Below, piece by piece: positions 31,362 through 40,576 of a stretch of 64,000 bases of DNA. The stretch is from the NCBI RefSeq assembly GCF_005877055.1, contig NZ_CP039424.1, positions 1,116,001 to 1,180,000 of the forward strand. Direction: 5' to 3'. Origin of the DNA: Citricoccus sp. SGAir0253. Its GTDB lineage: Bacteria; Actinomycetota; Actinomycetes; Actinomycetales; Micrococcaceae. The position numbers and the translations under genes were made by a program. The notes beneath the pieces are model-generated. The model had not been told where the DNA came from. It saw nothing but the letters and a program-made list of their open reading frames with translations, and searched no databases. Numbering within the stretch: the first letter of the stretch is position 1; every line of letters begins with the position of its first letter.

Positions 31362-32462
31362 ATGATGACGCCGTCCGGGCCCCGTGGCGGGCCTGCGGGC
31401 GGGTCCCCGGACGGGAACCCCGGCGGCGGCTGGAGACGGGTCCTGGAGCTGGCCGGCTCGCGGGGGGCGAGCGTGCAGGTGGCCGTGCTGCACGGCGGGA
31501 TCCCCGTGCTGGACGGGACGGTCCGGTGCCGGCCGGACGCCCTGGGCTGGCTGTTCTCCGCGTCCAAGCCCTTCACCGCACTGCTCGTCCACCGCCTCGC
31601 CCGCCGGGGGGTCCTGGGCCTCGACGACCGGGTGGCCGACCTCTGGCCGGCCTTCGGCACCGGCGGCGGTGGCTCCAAGGCGCGCACCACGGTCCGCGAC
31701 GTGCTGACCCACCGCACCGCGGTCCCCACGGCCGGGCCCTATCCCGCGGCGGTGCTGGCGATGCACCGGCTCGAGGAGTCCGTCGAGCGGGTGGCCGCGG
31801 GGCGGCGCCGGGCGCGCCGGTACGGGCGCGCCTCGGCCTACCAGCCGCTGGACTTCGGCTTCATCCTGGCGGAGGTCGCGCGGCGGGCCACGGGCCGGCA
31901 GTGGACCGAGCTGCTGCGCGAACTCGTGCTGGCCCCGGCGGGGCTGGCGGACGTCCACCCGGGGGTGCCGGACGCCGAGCTGCGCCGCGCGCTGCCGATC
32001 GACGCCTCGGCGGCCGCGCTGCCGGGCGGGCCCATCGTGGCCGCCGTGCTCAACCGCCGCGCCGTGCGCCAGGCGGTGATCCCGGCGGCCGGGATCTCGA
32101 CGACGGCCCGCCAGCTCGCCCTGTTCTACCACCACCTGCTCACCGCCCCCGAGCGCCCGGCGCTGTGCGCCCCCAGCTCGGACGGCGCCCGGGACGCGTG
32201 GACGCGGCTGCCCACCCGGTGGGGGACCGGGGTGCAGCTCGGGGGCACGGGGCGCTGGTGCCCCCTGGGGGAGTCGAGCACCGTCCGCTCCTTCGGCCAC
32301 AACGGCTCGGACGTGTGCCTCGGCTGGGCGGACCCGGACCTGGACCTGGCCGTGGGGATCGTGACGGACCGCGCGAGCGGGCACCCGGCGGACAAGCGGC
32401 TGCTCGTGCGGGTCTCGGACGCCATCCGGACGTGTGCCGTGGACCACGTTCCCCGTTGCTAG
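31362..32462 (+). CDS. Serine hydrolase, class C beta-lactamase/esterase-like
   Basis: The 366-residue protein shows the SxxK motif in 'GWLFSASKPFTALLVHRLARRGVLGLDDRVADLWPAFG' and 'ARTTVRDVLTHRTAVPT'. The Tyr motif region 'GRASAYQPLDFGFILAEVARRATG' follows, and a KTG-like 'FGHNGSDVCLGWADPDLDLAVGIVTD' ends the fold. There is no signal peptide, so it is more likely an esterase or peptidase in the cytoplasm than a beta-lactamase. The stop TAG overlaps the -10 box of the Mrp operon (TAG of TAGGCT). Confidence 0.85.
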   Translation: MMTPSGPRGGPAGGSPDGNPGGGWRRVLELAGSRGASVQVAVLHGGIPVLDGTVRCRPDALGWLFSASKPFTALLVHRLARRGVLGLDDRVADLWPAFGTGGGGSKARTTVRDVLTHRTAVPTAGPYPAAVLAMHRLEESVERVAAGRRRARRYGRASAYQPLDFGFILAEVARRATGRQWTELLRELVLAPAGLADVHPGVPDAELRRALPIDASAAALPGGPIVAAVLNRRAVRQAVIPAAGISTTARQLALFYHHLLTAPERPALCAPSSDGARDAWTRLPTRWGTGVQLGGTGRWCPLGESSTVRSFGHNGSDVCLGWADPDLDLAVGIVTDRASGHPADKRLLVRVSDAIRTCAVDHVPRC

Positions 32463-32465
32463 GCT
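32460..32465 (+). promoter_or_regulatory. Leaderless -10 box of the Mrp operon
   Basis: TAGGCT, 7 nt before ATG 32473; it begins with the stop codon of the serine hydrolase gene. Confidence 0.55.
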
Positions 32466-32472
32466 GGCGGCC

Positions 32473-35400
32473 ATGTCCCTCGCCCTGGCGCTCGCGGTGC
32501 TCGCCGTCGGGCTCGTGGCCACGCCGCCGGCCTGCCGCCGGTGGGGTCGCGGCGCGGGGTGGCCGCTCGCCGCCGTCTACGTGGCGGCCGCCCTGGCCTA
32601 CCTTCCGGCGCTCGCCGCGGGCACGGGCGGGGCGTCGCCCGACCCCGGCTCCCCGGCGGCGTGGTCCGTCCAGTGGGTGCCGGTGCCCGGACTGGACGGC
32701 GGCATCGACCTCGCCTTCGCCGCCGACCCGCTGGGCAGCCTGTTCACGCTCATCGCCCTGCTCATCGGCGCCGTCGTGCTCGCCTACTCCACCCGGTACC
32801 TGGAGCGGGACCAGCACCCGAGCCACTACCTGGGCTTCTACCTCGGCATGGCGATGTTCACCCTCTCCATGGTCGGGCTCGTCACGGCCGACGACCTGGC
32901 GGTGCTGTTCCTGTGCTGGGAACTCACCTCGCTCGCGTCCTTCCTGCTCATCGCCCGCTCCGGCCCGTCCGCGGCCGCCCCGTCCATGCGCACCCTGCTG
33001 GTGACCTTCCTCGGCGGCCTCGCCCTGCTCGTCGCGGTGGTCCTGGCGGCCGTGCGCGCCGGCACCACGGACCTCGGCGAGGTGCTGGCCTCACCGGTCT
33101 GGCGCGAGGACCCGGCGCTTACCACGACGGTGGGCGTGCTCGTCGCGCTGGCGGCGATGACGAAGTCCGCGCAGTTCCCCTTCCACTCCTGGCTGCCGGA
33201 CGCCATGGCCGCGGCCACCCCGGTCTCGGCCTACCTGCACGCCGCCGCCGTGGTGAAGGCCGGCATCTTCCTGCTGCTGCGCTTCTCCCCGCTGTTCCAC
33301 CAGGACCTGGCCTGGTCGGTCCTGCTCGTCACCGCCGGTCTCGTCACGAGCGTCATCGGCGGCTGGCGCGCCCTGCAGCAGCACGACCTCAAGCGGCTCA
33401 TGGCCTACTCCACGGTCAGCCAGCTCGGGCTGGTCGTCGCGGCCATCGGCACGGGCTCGGCGGCCGGGCTGGCCGCGGCCGTGCTCCACACCATCGTCCA
33501 CGCGCTGTTCAAGTCCGGCCTGTTCATGGTCGTCGGCGTCGTGGACCACGCCGCGGGGACCCGGGACCTGCACCGGCTGCCGGTGCTGTACCGCGCCCTG
33601 CCCGTGACGTTCGCCGTGACGGTGCTCGGCGCCGGCGCCATGGCCGGCATCCCCCCGCTGCTGGGGTTCGTCTCGAAGGAGTCCGTCCTCACCGCCCTCG
33701 CCGAGTGGGCCGTGCACTGGCCCGGGGACGACGGCGGCGCGGGCGTCCCGGCCACGGCCGGCAGCCTGCCCGGCTGGGCCGGGCCCGTGGCGCTGGCGGT
33801 CGCGGCCGTGGGCTCCGTGCTGACCTTCGCCTACTGCGCCAAGCTCGTGGTGGGCGGCTTCCTCGACCCCGGGCGCCACCGCGGGCGGGACGAGCCCGCG
33901 GACCGGGACGTCCACGGCCCCGGGGCGGTGCTCGTGACCTCGGCGGCCCTGCCGATCCTCGCCTCGGTCGCCGCCCTGGCCGTGCTGCCGCTGCTGGACG
34001 GCGCGGTCGGCGCGGTGGCCACCACGGCCCTGTCCGGCGGCGTTGCCCGGCCGCACTTCGTCCTGTGGCACGGGATCACGCCCGAACTGCTGACCACCCT
34101 GGCGGTGTTCGCGCTCGGGCTGGTGACCGTCGCGGTCCGCCACCGCCTGTGGCCCGCCCTCGAGCGGGCGCTGCTGCCCGTCGGCGGGTCCTCGCTGCTC
34201 GAGGCGGGCACCCGCGCCCTCGCCCTCGCCGGCGTGCTCACGGCCCGGCTCACCGCGCGGGACGCCGCGGCCTCCCACGCCGGGGCCATGATGGCCGCCC
34301 TGGCCGTCGTCGTGGTCCCCGGCGTGCTGCTGCTGCACGCCGGCGGGGCCCTCCCGCCGCTGCAGCCGGGACTGGACCGGCCCGTGGACGTGGTCCTGCT
34401 CGTGCTGGTCGTCGTCGCCGTGCTCGGCGTGGCCCTGTCCCGGTCCCGGCTGGGCGCCACCGTGGCGCTGTCCGCCGTCGGGATCCTGGTGACCGTCCAG
34501 ATCGTCTCCCTGGGCGCCCCGGACGTGGCACTGACCCAGCTGCTCGTGGAGTCGCTGACGATCATCGTCATCATGCTCGTGCTGCAGCGGCTGCCGCGCG
34601 CCTTCGGCCGCGTGCGGGCCCGGCGCGCGCTCCCGGCGGCGGTCGTCGCCCTGTCCGCGGGGCTCGCCACCGGGCTGGCCACGTGGGGACTGACGAGCCG
34701 GCGGGAGAAGTCGGCGGTCGGCACCTACCTGCTCGAGAACGGCCAGGAGATCACCGGCGGCTTCAACATCGTGAACGTCATCCTCGTGGAGTTCCGCGCC
34801 CTGGACACCCTCGGCGAGCTGTCCGTGCTGGGCATGACCGGCGTGGCGATCGCGGCGGTCCTGTCCACCGTGCGCAACCGCTTCATGGACCCCGCGTCCG
34901 TCCCCGCGGTGGCGGCAGGGGACGAGGACGGCTCGGACGGGCCGGGCCCGGCCCTGGGCAGCGCGGCCGCGCGCCGGGCCGTGCTCGGCTCCTGGGGCAA
35001 CACGAGCCAGCTGCAGCTGATGCTGCGGTTCCTGCTCCCGGTCCTGGCCGTGGTCTCCGCGGTGCTGTTCCTGCGCGGGCACAACGCCCCGGGCGGCGGC
35101 TTCATCGCCGCCCTCGTGGGCTCCGCCATCGTGGGGCTGCTGTACCTGTCCACCTCCCGCGACCGGCAGATCGGCCCGCCGCGCGCCCCGCTGTACCTCA
35201 TCGGCGGAGGGGTGGTCGTGGCCGTGGGCACGGGGCTGTGGAACATGGCGTTCACCGGCACCTACATGGAGCCGCAGCACGGGTACCTGCTGGGCCAGAA
35301 GGTGACCACGTCCATGGTGTTCGACGCCGGGGTCTACCTGGCCGTGATCGGCCTGATCATGCTCGCGTTCAACGTGCTCGGGACCGCCCGCGCCGTCCAG

Positions 35401-35652
35401 GAGTCCCCCGGCGGGGAGGGCACGCGCGAGCGCGTGGACGAGGCGGTGCTCGGCGAGCTCTCCGGGCCCTGGGAGCCGTCCGCGGACCGACCCACGGACC
35501 GACCCACGGACCGACCCACGGACCGACCCACGGACAACCCCGTCGACGCCATGCTGGCCGCCGGCGGCCGCCCGCCCCGCGGGCAGCGTCCGGTGCGCCC
35601 CGGCAGCCGCCACATCGCCGACGGGTCCCGGCCCGGGGAATGGGGGCGCTGA
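32473..35652 (+). CDS. mrpA: Na+/H+ antiporter subunit A (MrpA with fused MrpB-like C-terminus)
   Basis: The 1059-residue protein is the large subunit of a multi-subunit cation/proton antiporter related to complex I NuoL. The N-terminal proton-channel part has 'YLGFYLGMAMFTLSMVGLVTADDLAVLFLCWELTSLASFLLI' and 'MTKSAQFPFHSWLPDAMAAATPVSAYLHAAAVVKAGIFLLLRF'. It is followed by DUF4040-type and MrpB/MnhB-like segments ('LLRFLLPVLAVVSAVLFLRGHNAPGGGFIAALVGSAIVGLLYLS'). Subunit B is therefore fused, as in many actinobacteria. The C-terminal tail contains four Arg-Pro-Thr-Asp repeats. ATG 32473 is set by the leaderless box. Confidence 0.93.
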   Translation: MSLALALAVLAVGLVATPPACRRWGRGAGWPLAAVYVAAALAYLPALAAGTGGASPDPGSPAAWSVQWVPVPGLDGGIDLAFAADPLGSLFTLIALLIGAVVLAYSTRYLERDQHPSHYLGFYLGMAMFTLSMVGLVTADDLAVLFLCWELTSLASFLLIARSGPSAAAPSMRTLLVTFLGGLALLVAVVLAAVRAGTTDLGEVLASPVWREDPALTTTVGVLVALAAMTKSAQFPFHSWLPDAMAAATPVSAYLHAAAVVKAGIFLLLRFSPLFHQDLAWSVLLVTAGLVTSVIGGWRALQQHDLKRLMAYSTVSQLGLVVAAIGTGSAAGLAAAVLHTIVHALFKSGLFMVVGVVDHAAGTRDLHRLPVLYRALPVTFAVTVLGAGAMAGIPPLLGFVSKESVLTALAEWAVHWPGDDGGAGVPATAGSLPGWAGPVALAVAAVGSVLTFAYCAKLVVGGFLDPGRHRGRDEPADRDVHGPGAVLVTSAALPILASVAALAVLPLLDGAVGAVATTALSGGVARPHFVLWHGITPELLTTLAVFALGLVTVAVRHRLWPALERALLPVGGSSLLEAGTRALALAGVLTARLTARDAAASHAGAMMAALAVVVVPGVLLLHAGGALPPLQPGLDRPVDVVLLVLVVVAVLGVALSRSRLGATVALSAVGILVTVQIVSLGAPDVALTQLLVESLTIIVIMLVLQRLPRAFGRVRARRALPAAVVALSAGLATGLATWGLTSRREKSAVGTYLLENGQEITGGFNIVNVILVEFRALDTLGELSVLGMTGVAIAAVLSTVRNRFMDPASVPAVAAGDEDGSDGPGPALGSAAARRAVLGSWGNTSQLQLMLRFLLPVLAVVSAVLFLRGHNAPGGGFIAALVGSAIVGLLYLSTSRDRQIGPPRAPLYLIGGGVVVAVGTGLWNMAFTGTYMEPQHGYLLGQKVTTSMVFDAGVYLAVIGLIMLAFNVLGTARAVQESPGGEGTRERVDEAVLGELSGPWEPSADRPTDRPTDRPTDRPTDNPVDAMLAAGGRPPRGQRPVRPGSRHIADGSRPGEWGR
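35485..35532 (+). repeat. Four perfect 12-bp in-frame repeats in the mrpA tail
   Basis: GACCGACCCACG occurs four times without change (35485-35496, 35497-35508, 35509-35520, 35521-35532). It encodes a repeating Asp-Arg-Pro-Thr tetrapeptide in the cytoplasmic C-terminal tail. The length is a multiple of three, so copy-number slips keep the frame. Confidence 0.95.
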
Positions 35653-35653
35653 C

Positions 35654-35986
35654 GTGTTCGTCCTGGCCGTGACCGTCGGAGTGCTCACCGCCGCGGGGGT
35701 GTGGCTGTTGCTGCAGCGCTCCATGGTGCGCTCCATCTTCGGGCTCACCCTCGTCTCCCACGCCGCGAACCTGCTGCTGCTCGCCACCGGGGTCCCGGGC
35801 TGGCGCGCGGAGCCGCTCATGGACGTGTCCACCGCGGCCGAGGCGGCGGACCCGCTGCCCCAGGCCTTCGTGCTCACGGCCATCGTCATCTCCATGGCCA
35901 CGGGCATCCTCATGCTGGCCCTGGCCGTGGTCGGCCGGGACGACGACCAGGAGCGCCCGCCGGACACGGGGGAGGAGCACGCATGA
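35654..35986 (+). CDS. mrpC: Na+/H+ antiporter subunit C
   Basis: The 110-residue protein has three helices and NuoK-like sequence ('LQRSMVRSIFGLTLVSHAANLLLL', 'DPLPQAFVLTAIVISMATGILMLALAVVGR'). The GTG start is 1 nt after the mrpA stop, and its stop overlaps the mrpD start by 4 bp. Confidence 0.93.
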   Translation: MFVLAVTVGVLTAAGVWLLLQRSMVRSIFGLTLVSHAANLLLLATGVPGWRAEPLMDVSTAAEAADPLPQAFVLTAIVISMATGILMLALAVVGRDDDQERPPDTGEEHA

Positions 35987-37593
35987 CCGCCCTGGAGCCC
36001 GCGTCCTGGCTGCCGATGTTCGTGGCCGTCCCGCTGCTGCTGGCCGGGGTGTCCGTGGTCCTGCGGCGCCGCTCCGTGGACCGGGTCCTCATGGTGGCCG
36101 TCCCCGTCCTGGCCCTGGCCGGCGCGGTCGCACTGCTCGCCCACCACCGCCGGGTCCCGGTCCTCGCGGACGCGATCGGCGACTACGAGGGCGGCATCGC
36201 GATCCCCTTCGTCTCGGACACCCTGACGGCCCTCATGCTCGCCACCACGGCCCTCGCGACGGCGGCCGCCTGCTGGTTCCTCACCGCCACGGGCGAGGAC
36301 CGGCTGCGCTTCGTGCCCGCCCTCGCGCTCATGCTGATGGCCGGGGTCAACGGCGCCCTGCTGACGGGGGACCTGTTCAATCTCTTCGTGTTCGTGGAGG
36401 TGATGCTGCTGCCGTCCTACGCCCTGCTCGCCGTCACCGGCACGTGGCGGCGCCTCGGGGTCGGCCGGATGTTCGTCATCGTCAGCCTCGTCACCAGCGC
36501 GATCCTGCTCATGGGCGTCGGGCTGGTCTACGGCGCGGCCGGGACCGTCAACCTGGCCGTGCTGGCCGGCCGGGCCGGCGAGGACCCGCAGGTGGCCCTG
36601 GCCGTCTCCGTGGTGCTGCTCGCCCTGGGCATCAAGGCCGGCGTCGTGCCCGTGCACGGGTGGATGCCGCGCGCCTACGCCGGGACCTCGGCGGGCGTGA
36701 TGGCCCTGTTCTCCGGGCTGCACACCAAGGTCTCGCTGTACGCCCTGTTCCGGGTCTACTTCACCGTCTTCGCCCCGGGCGCGACGCCGGCCGGCGGCGG
36801 GTCCGGTCCGGCGTCCGGGTCCGCGGTGACCGGTCCCGGGACGGCGGCCACCGTGGCCGGGGTGATCGCCGTCGTCGTGCTCGCCACCATGGTGGTCGGC
36901 GCCCTCGGCTCCCTCGGGGAGCGCCGGCTGCGCGGGGTGCTCGCCTTCCAGATGGTCGCCGGCGTGGGGCACATCCTCATCGGCGCCGCCGTCGCCTCCC
37001 CGGCCGCCGTGGCGGCGGCCCTGTTCTACCTCGTCCACCACGTCGTCACCATGGCGTCCCTGCTGACCACGGCCGGCGCCGTGGAGCACACCTACGGCAC
37101 CGGCGTGCTCGGGCGGATCTCCGGGCTGCTGCACCGGGACCGGCTGGCCGCCGTGCTCGTGGCGCTCGGGCTGTTGTCCCTCGCCGGCTTCCCGCCCACC
37201 TCCGGCCTGTGGGGCAAGCTCGGGCTCGGCCTGGCGGTGGCCGGGGCGGACGGCGCGGTGCCCGGCGGCGGCCGGCTGGTGCCCCTGTTCCTGGCCGGCA
37301 TCGTGGTGTCCTCGGTCATCACCCTGGTCGCGCTGCAGCGGCTGTGGGGGTCCAGCTTCGCCGGGCCGCCGCTCGCCGTCCACCGCCCCGTCCGGGCCGA
37401 CGGGACCCGCGGGCCGGAGCAGCCCGTCGGCGAGGCGCCGCGCATCCGCGGGGCCCTGCTGGCCCCCGGGGCCGCCATGATGGCGGTGTCCGTGGCCCTG
37501 TTCGTGTTCGCCGGGGTGCTCATGCCGGTCGTGGAGACGGCCGCCGCGGGCCTGTTCGACACCCGGCCCTACGTGGAGGCGGTGCTGCCGTGA
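35983..37593 (+). CDS. mrpD: Na+/H+ antiporter subunit D
   Basis: A 536-residue NuoN/M-like proton-channel subunit with ~14 helices: 'GDLFNLFVFVEVMLLPSYALLAVTGTW', 'GIKAGVVPVHGWMPRAYAGTSAGVMALFSGLHTKVSLYALFRVYF' and 'LLSLAGFPPTSGLWGKLGLGLAV'. The conserved Glu and Lys of the proton path are visible in the first two. ATGA overlap with mrpC. The open frame extends upstream through mrpC but is not used. Confidence 0.95.
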   Translation: MTALEPASWLPMFVAVPLLLAGVSVVLRRRSVDRVLMVAVPVLALAGAVALLAHHRRVPVLADAIGDYEGGIAIPFVSDTLTALMLATTALATAAACWFLTATGEDRLRFVPALALMLMAGVNGALLTGDLFNLFVFVEVMLLPSYALLAVTGTWRRLGVGRMFVIVSLVTSAILLMGVGLVYGAAGTVNLAVLAGRAGEDPQVALAVSVVLLALGIKAGVVPVHGWMPRAYAGTSAGVMALFSGLHTKVSLYALFRVYFTVFAPGATPAGGGSGPASGSAVTGPGTAATVAGVIAVVVLATMVVGALGSLGERRLRGVLAFQMVAGVGHILIGAAVASPAAVAAALFYLVHHVVTMASLLTTAGAVEHTYGTGVLGRISGLLHRDRLAAVLVALGLLSLAGFPPTSGLWGKLGLGLAVAGADGAVPGGGRLVPLFLAGIVVSSVITLVALQRLWGSSFAGPPLAVHRPVRADGTRGPEQPVGEAPRIRGALLAPGAAMMAVSVALFVFAGVLMPVVETAAAGLFDTRPYVEAVLP

Positions 37594-37976
37594 CGGACAC
37601 CCGAGAGACCCGCTGGCGCTTCAGCGCCTGGCAGATGCTGCGCTACGTGGCCTGGCTGGTGGGCCAGGTGCTCGCCGGCTCGCTCGCCGTCGCGCGGCGC
37701 GCCCTGGCCCCGGGGCCGTTCGCCGAGCCGTCCATCGTGGCCTTCCCGCTGCGCTGCGCGACCGACCTCGAGGTGACCTGGATGGCCTCGTCCATCACCA
37801 TCACCCCGGGCACCCTCGTGGTGGGCACCGCGCACGGCACCGACACCGAGCCCGTCACCGTGTTCGTCCACTCCGTCTTCGAGGCGGACCGCGCCTCCGT
37901 GCACGCCGGGCTGCGCGAGATGGAGGACCGGCTGCTGCGGATGACGCGCGGGCCCCGCTGGGAGGAGGCGGCATGA
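37590..37976 (+). CDS. mrpE: Na+/H+ antiporter subunit E
   Basis: The 128-residue protein has the MrpE pattern 'WLVGQVLAGSLAVARRALAP...PSIVAFPLRCATDLEVTWMASSITITPGTLVV', 'VFVHSVFEAD' and 'LREMEDRLLRMTRG'. The GTG start overlaps the mrpD stop (GTGA). Confidence 0.93.
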   Translation: MTDTRETRWRFSAWQMLRYVAWLVGQVLAGSLAVARRALAPGPFAEPSIVAFPLRCATDLEVTWMASSITITPGTLVVGTAHGTDTEPVTVFVHSVFEADRASVHAGLREMEDRLLRMTRGPRWEEAA

Positions 37977-38251
37977 GCCTGGCCACGCCCTACGACGTCG
38001 TGCTGTCCGTGGCCCTCGGCGTCCTGGCCCTCGCGATCCTGCTCGGCCTGTACCGGATCTTCACCGCGCGGTCCGCGGCGGAACGCGCCGTGGTGGGCGA
38101 CCTCGTGTACTTCGCCGGCATCGGCATCCTCATGATCGTGGGCATCCAGGCGGGCTCCGCGGTCGTCCAGGACGCCGCCATGCTCGCCGGGTTCGTCGGC
38201 ATCCTGGCCACGATCGCGCTGGCCCGCATCCTCACGAGGGGGGAACGCTGA
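37973..38251 (+). CDS. mrpF: Na+/H+ antiporter subunit F
   Basis: The 92-residue protein has three helices ('VVLSVALGVLALAILLGLYRIFTARSAAERAVVGDLVYFAGIGILMIVGIQAG', 'DAAMLAGFVGILATIALARILTRG'). ATGA overlap with mrpE; its stop overlaps the mrpG start by one base. Confidence 0.93.
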   Translation: MSLATPYDVVLSVALGVLALAILLGLYRIFTARSAAERAVVGDLVYFAGIGILMIVGIQAGSAVVQDAAMLAGFVGILATIALARILTRGER

Positions 38252-38616
38252 TGGAACCGTACGAGCTGGCTGCCGCGGTCCTGGTCCTGTGCGGGGTGGT
38301 GCTGGTGCTGCTCTCGTCCGTGGCCATGGTGCGCTCGCGGGACGCCCTGCAGATGATGAACGTGTTCTCCCCGGCCACCGGGATGGGCCTGCCCCTCGTC
38401 ACGATCGGCGTCCTGGTACACCTGACCGGGCGCGACGGCTTCGCGTGGTGGACGCTGCTCGTCGGCCTCGTCACCGTGGCCTCGCTCGTGGTGGTCTCCT
38501 CGCTGGCGTCCAACACGCTGGCCCGCGCCGTCTACCAGTCCGGGGCGCCGATCGACCCGCGGACCCATCCCCAGGAGCTCGCCGATCCGATAGGTTCGGC
38601 ACCACGGGACCGCTGA
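38251..38616 (+). CDS. mrpG: Na+/H+ antiporter subunit G
   Basis: The 121-residue protein has three helices and the MrpG signature 'RSRDALQMMNVFSPATGMGLPLVTIGVLVHL'. TGATG overlap with mrpF. It completes the A-C-D-E-F-G operon, which exports Na+ (or K+, Li+) and supports pH and salt tolerance. Confidence 0.92.
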   Translation: MEPYELAAAVLVLCGVVLVLLSSVAMVRSRDALQMMNVFSPATGMGLPLVTIGVLVHLTGRDGFAWWTLLVGLVTVASLVVVSSLASNTLARAVYQSGAPIDPRTHPQELADPIGSAPRDR

Positions 38617-38702
38617 CGGGCCCGGCCGCGCCCCCTGGTCCGCGGCCGGCCCGCCCCGGTCCGGAAGGATGCCCACGGGAGCGCCGACGGACGGGAGCAG
38701 AC

Positions 38703-40220
38703 ATGACCACGCAGCACGAGGCCGGAGCCGGGGACACCCCGCCGCCCGGCGCCGGGGGCGCGGAGGGGCGGCGCGCCGTCGTCGTGGGCTCCGGGCCCAA
38801 CGGGCTCACCGCCGCCGCGTTCCTCGCGCGGGCCGGCTGGTCGGTCGACGTCTACGAGCGCAACGCCGCGCCCGGCGGCGCCGCCGCCTCCGCCCCGGTG
38901 CTCGGCCCGGGCACGATCGTGGACCTCGGGGCGGCGGGGCACCCCTTCGGCATCGCCAGCCCCGCGTTCCGGGAACTGGACCTCGCCGCCCACGGCCTGG
39001 AGTGGGCGCACCCCGAGGTCCCCATGGCGCACCCGCTCGAGGGGCGCCCGGCCGCGGTCCTGCACCGGTCCCTCGAGGCCACGGCCGCGGACCTCGGCCG
39101 TGACGGCGGGGCGTGGACCCGCCTGCACGCGCCGATCGTGGACCGCGTGGACGAGCACCTGGAGAACATCCTCGGGCCCTCCCTGCTGCGGCTCCCGCGG
39201 CACCCGCTGGCCCTGGCCCGCTTCGGGGTGCGGGCCGCGTGGCCCGCCGGCGCCCTCGGCCGGGCCCTGTTCCGGGACGAGGCGGCACGGTCCCTGTTCG
39301 CCAGCTCCTCGATCCACGCCATCCTGCCGCCCTCGCACCTGCTCACCTCCGCGTTCGGGCTCGTCTTCGGCGCCCTCGGCATGACCCGCGGGTGGCCCGT
39401 GGCCCGAGGCGGCACCGGGGCGATCACCGCCGCCCTGGTCTCCGTGCTCGAGGCGCACGGCGGACGGGTCCACGTGGGCCACGAGGTGCGTGACCTGCGC
39501 GAGGTGGGCGTGGCCGAGGCCGTGGTCCTGGACCTCACCCCGCGCCAGGTGCTCGCGCTGCAGGGTACCGGGCTGGGCGGCCGCTACGCCGCCCAGCTGC
39601 GGCGCTGGCGGTACGGCACGGGGGTGTCCAAGGTCGACTACCTGCTGGACGGACCCATCCCCTGGACGGACGCCCGGGTGGCCGGGGCCGGCACCGTGCA
39701 CGTCACCGGGACGCTCGCGGAGCTGGAGCACGCCGAGCGGGAGGCCGCGGCCGGGCGGATGCCGGACCGCCCGTTCGTCATGGTGTGCCAGCAGCAGGCC
39801 GCGGATCCCTCCCGCGCCACTGGTCCGGCGGAGGGCCGGACGGTCGTGTGGGCCTACGCCCACGTACCGGGCGGCTACGACGCCCCGGTCGAGCACCTCG
39901 TCGCCGACCAGGTGGAGCGCTTCGCGCCCGGCTTCCGGGACCGGATCGTGGACCGCGTGGCCACCACGCCCTCGGCGCTGGAGGCGTGGGACCCCAACCT
40001 CGTGGGCGGGGACGTGGCCGGGGGGTCCATGGGCGGGCTGCAGCAGGTGCTGCGGCCCGCGGCCGTGGCGAGCCCCCACCGCACCGGCACGCCCGGGCTG
40101 TACCTGGCCTCCTCCTCCACGCCGCCCGGCGGCGGGGTGCACGGCATGGCGGGGCTGCACGCGGCCCGGGCCGTGCTGGCCGACGCCGCCCGGCGCGACG
40201 CGCGGCGCCGGCGGGGCTGA
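38703..40220 (+). CDS. FAD-dependent oxidoreductase, phytoene-desaturase-like (NAD(P)/FAD family)
   Basis: The 505-residue protein has an N-terminal Rossmann motif 'RRAVVVGSGPNGLTAAAFLARAGWSVDVYERNAAPGGAAAS' and a C-terminal FAD motif 'GLYLASSSTPPGGGVHGMAGLHAARAVLAD', as in phytoene desaturase/carotenoid isomerase-like and RetSat-like proteins. No carotenoid gene is adjacent, so the substrate is uncertain. ATG 38703 gives the standard ~20-residue lead before the Rossmann strand; it lies 86 bp after mrpG. Confidence 0.87.
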   Translation: MTTQHEAGAGDTPPPGAGGAEGRRAVVVGSGPNGLTAAAFLARAGWSVDVYERNAAPGGAAASAPVLGPGTIVDLGAAGHPFGIASPAFRELDLAAHGLEWAHPEVPMAHPLEGRPAAVLHRSLEATAADLGRDGGAWTRLHAPIVDRVDEHLENILGPSLLRLPRHPLALARFGVRAAWPAGALGRALFRDEAARSLFASSSIHAILPPSHLLTSAFGLVFGALGMTRGWPVARGGTGAITAALVSVLEAHGGRVHVGHEVRDLREVGVAEAVVLDLTPRQVLALQGTGLGGRYAAQLRRWRYGTGVSKVDYLLDGPIPWTDARVAGAGTVHVTGTLAELEHAEREAAAGRMPDRPFVMVCQQQAADPSRATGPAEGRTVVWAYAHVPGGYDAPVEHLVADQVERFAPGFRDRIVDRVATTPSALEAWDPNLVGGDVAGGSMGGLQQVLRPAAVASPHRTGTPGLYLASSSTPPGGGVHGMAGLHAARAVLADAARRDARRRRG

Positions 40221-40576
40221 CCCCGACCCCCTCCCAGGGGCCCGTCGACCCCGGAATTCCACGATGGTGACGGAGGACACGCCCTTCTGGGAGGCCGGAA
40301 ACACCCTGGACACCCGACTGTCGCGGCCCGGAAACACGGGCATCCCCGCAAGCCAGCGCTAAGTTACGGATGGGTAACGATTGGCCCGCGGCCACTTGTT
40401 CAATGGTGCCTTCGGATAGTCCGGCGCTATCCTCGACCACACCTTGTGGTGCTGCTCACACCCGCGGGAGCGCCGTGAATGCGGTTTCCCCGGGCGGCCC
40501 GGCCCCGCCCGTCCCCACGACGGGCCCGGACCGTGGGCGGTCCACGCCTCGCACCCGTTGAAATGGAGACGCTTTG
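40221..40576 (+). promoter_or_regulatory. 356-bp non-coding region upstream of the oligopeptide transporter operon
   Basis: There is no credible gene here. It holds a palindrome GTTAC-GGATGG-GTAAC (40363-40378), a TATCCT -10 box (40428-40433) with no good -35, and TGGAGAC as ribosome-binding site at 40564-40570. The local AT content is above the window average. The predicted 5' UTR of oppA is ~135 nt. Confidence 0.5.
40363..40378. promoter_or_regulatory. Palindromic operator candidate upstream of oppA
   Basis: Perfect 5-bp arms GTTAC/GTAAC with a 6-bp centre, 50 bp before the -10 box, a position that would suit an activator or a GntR/LacI-class regulator. No regulator gene is adjacent. Confidence 0.4.

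Noticed and set aside
33091-37383. 1430-codon minus-strand open frame over the Mrp operon
   Set aside because: Sequence is low-complexity Gly/Gln/His/Arg with no recognisable fold; the plus strand holds six overlapping antiporter genes.
40370-40561. 63-codon plus-strand ORF in the oppA leader
   Set aside because: No ribosome-binding site, Pro/Ser/Thr-rich composition, and it spans the likely promoter and transcript start.
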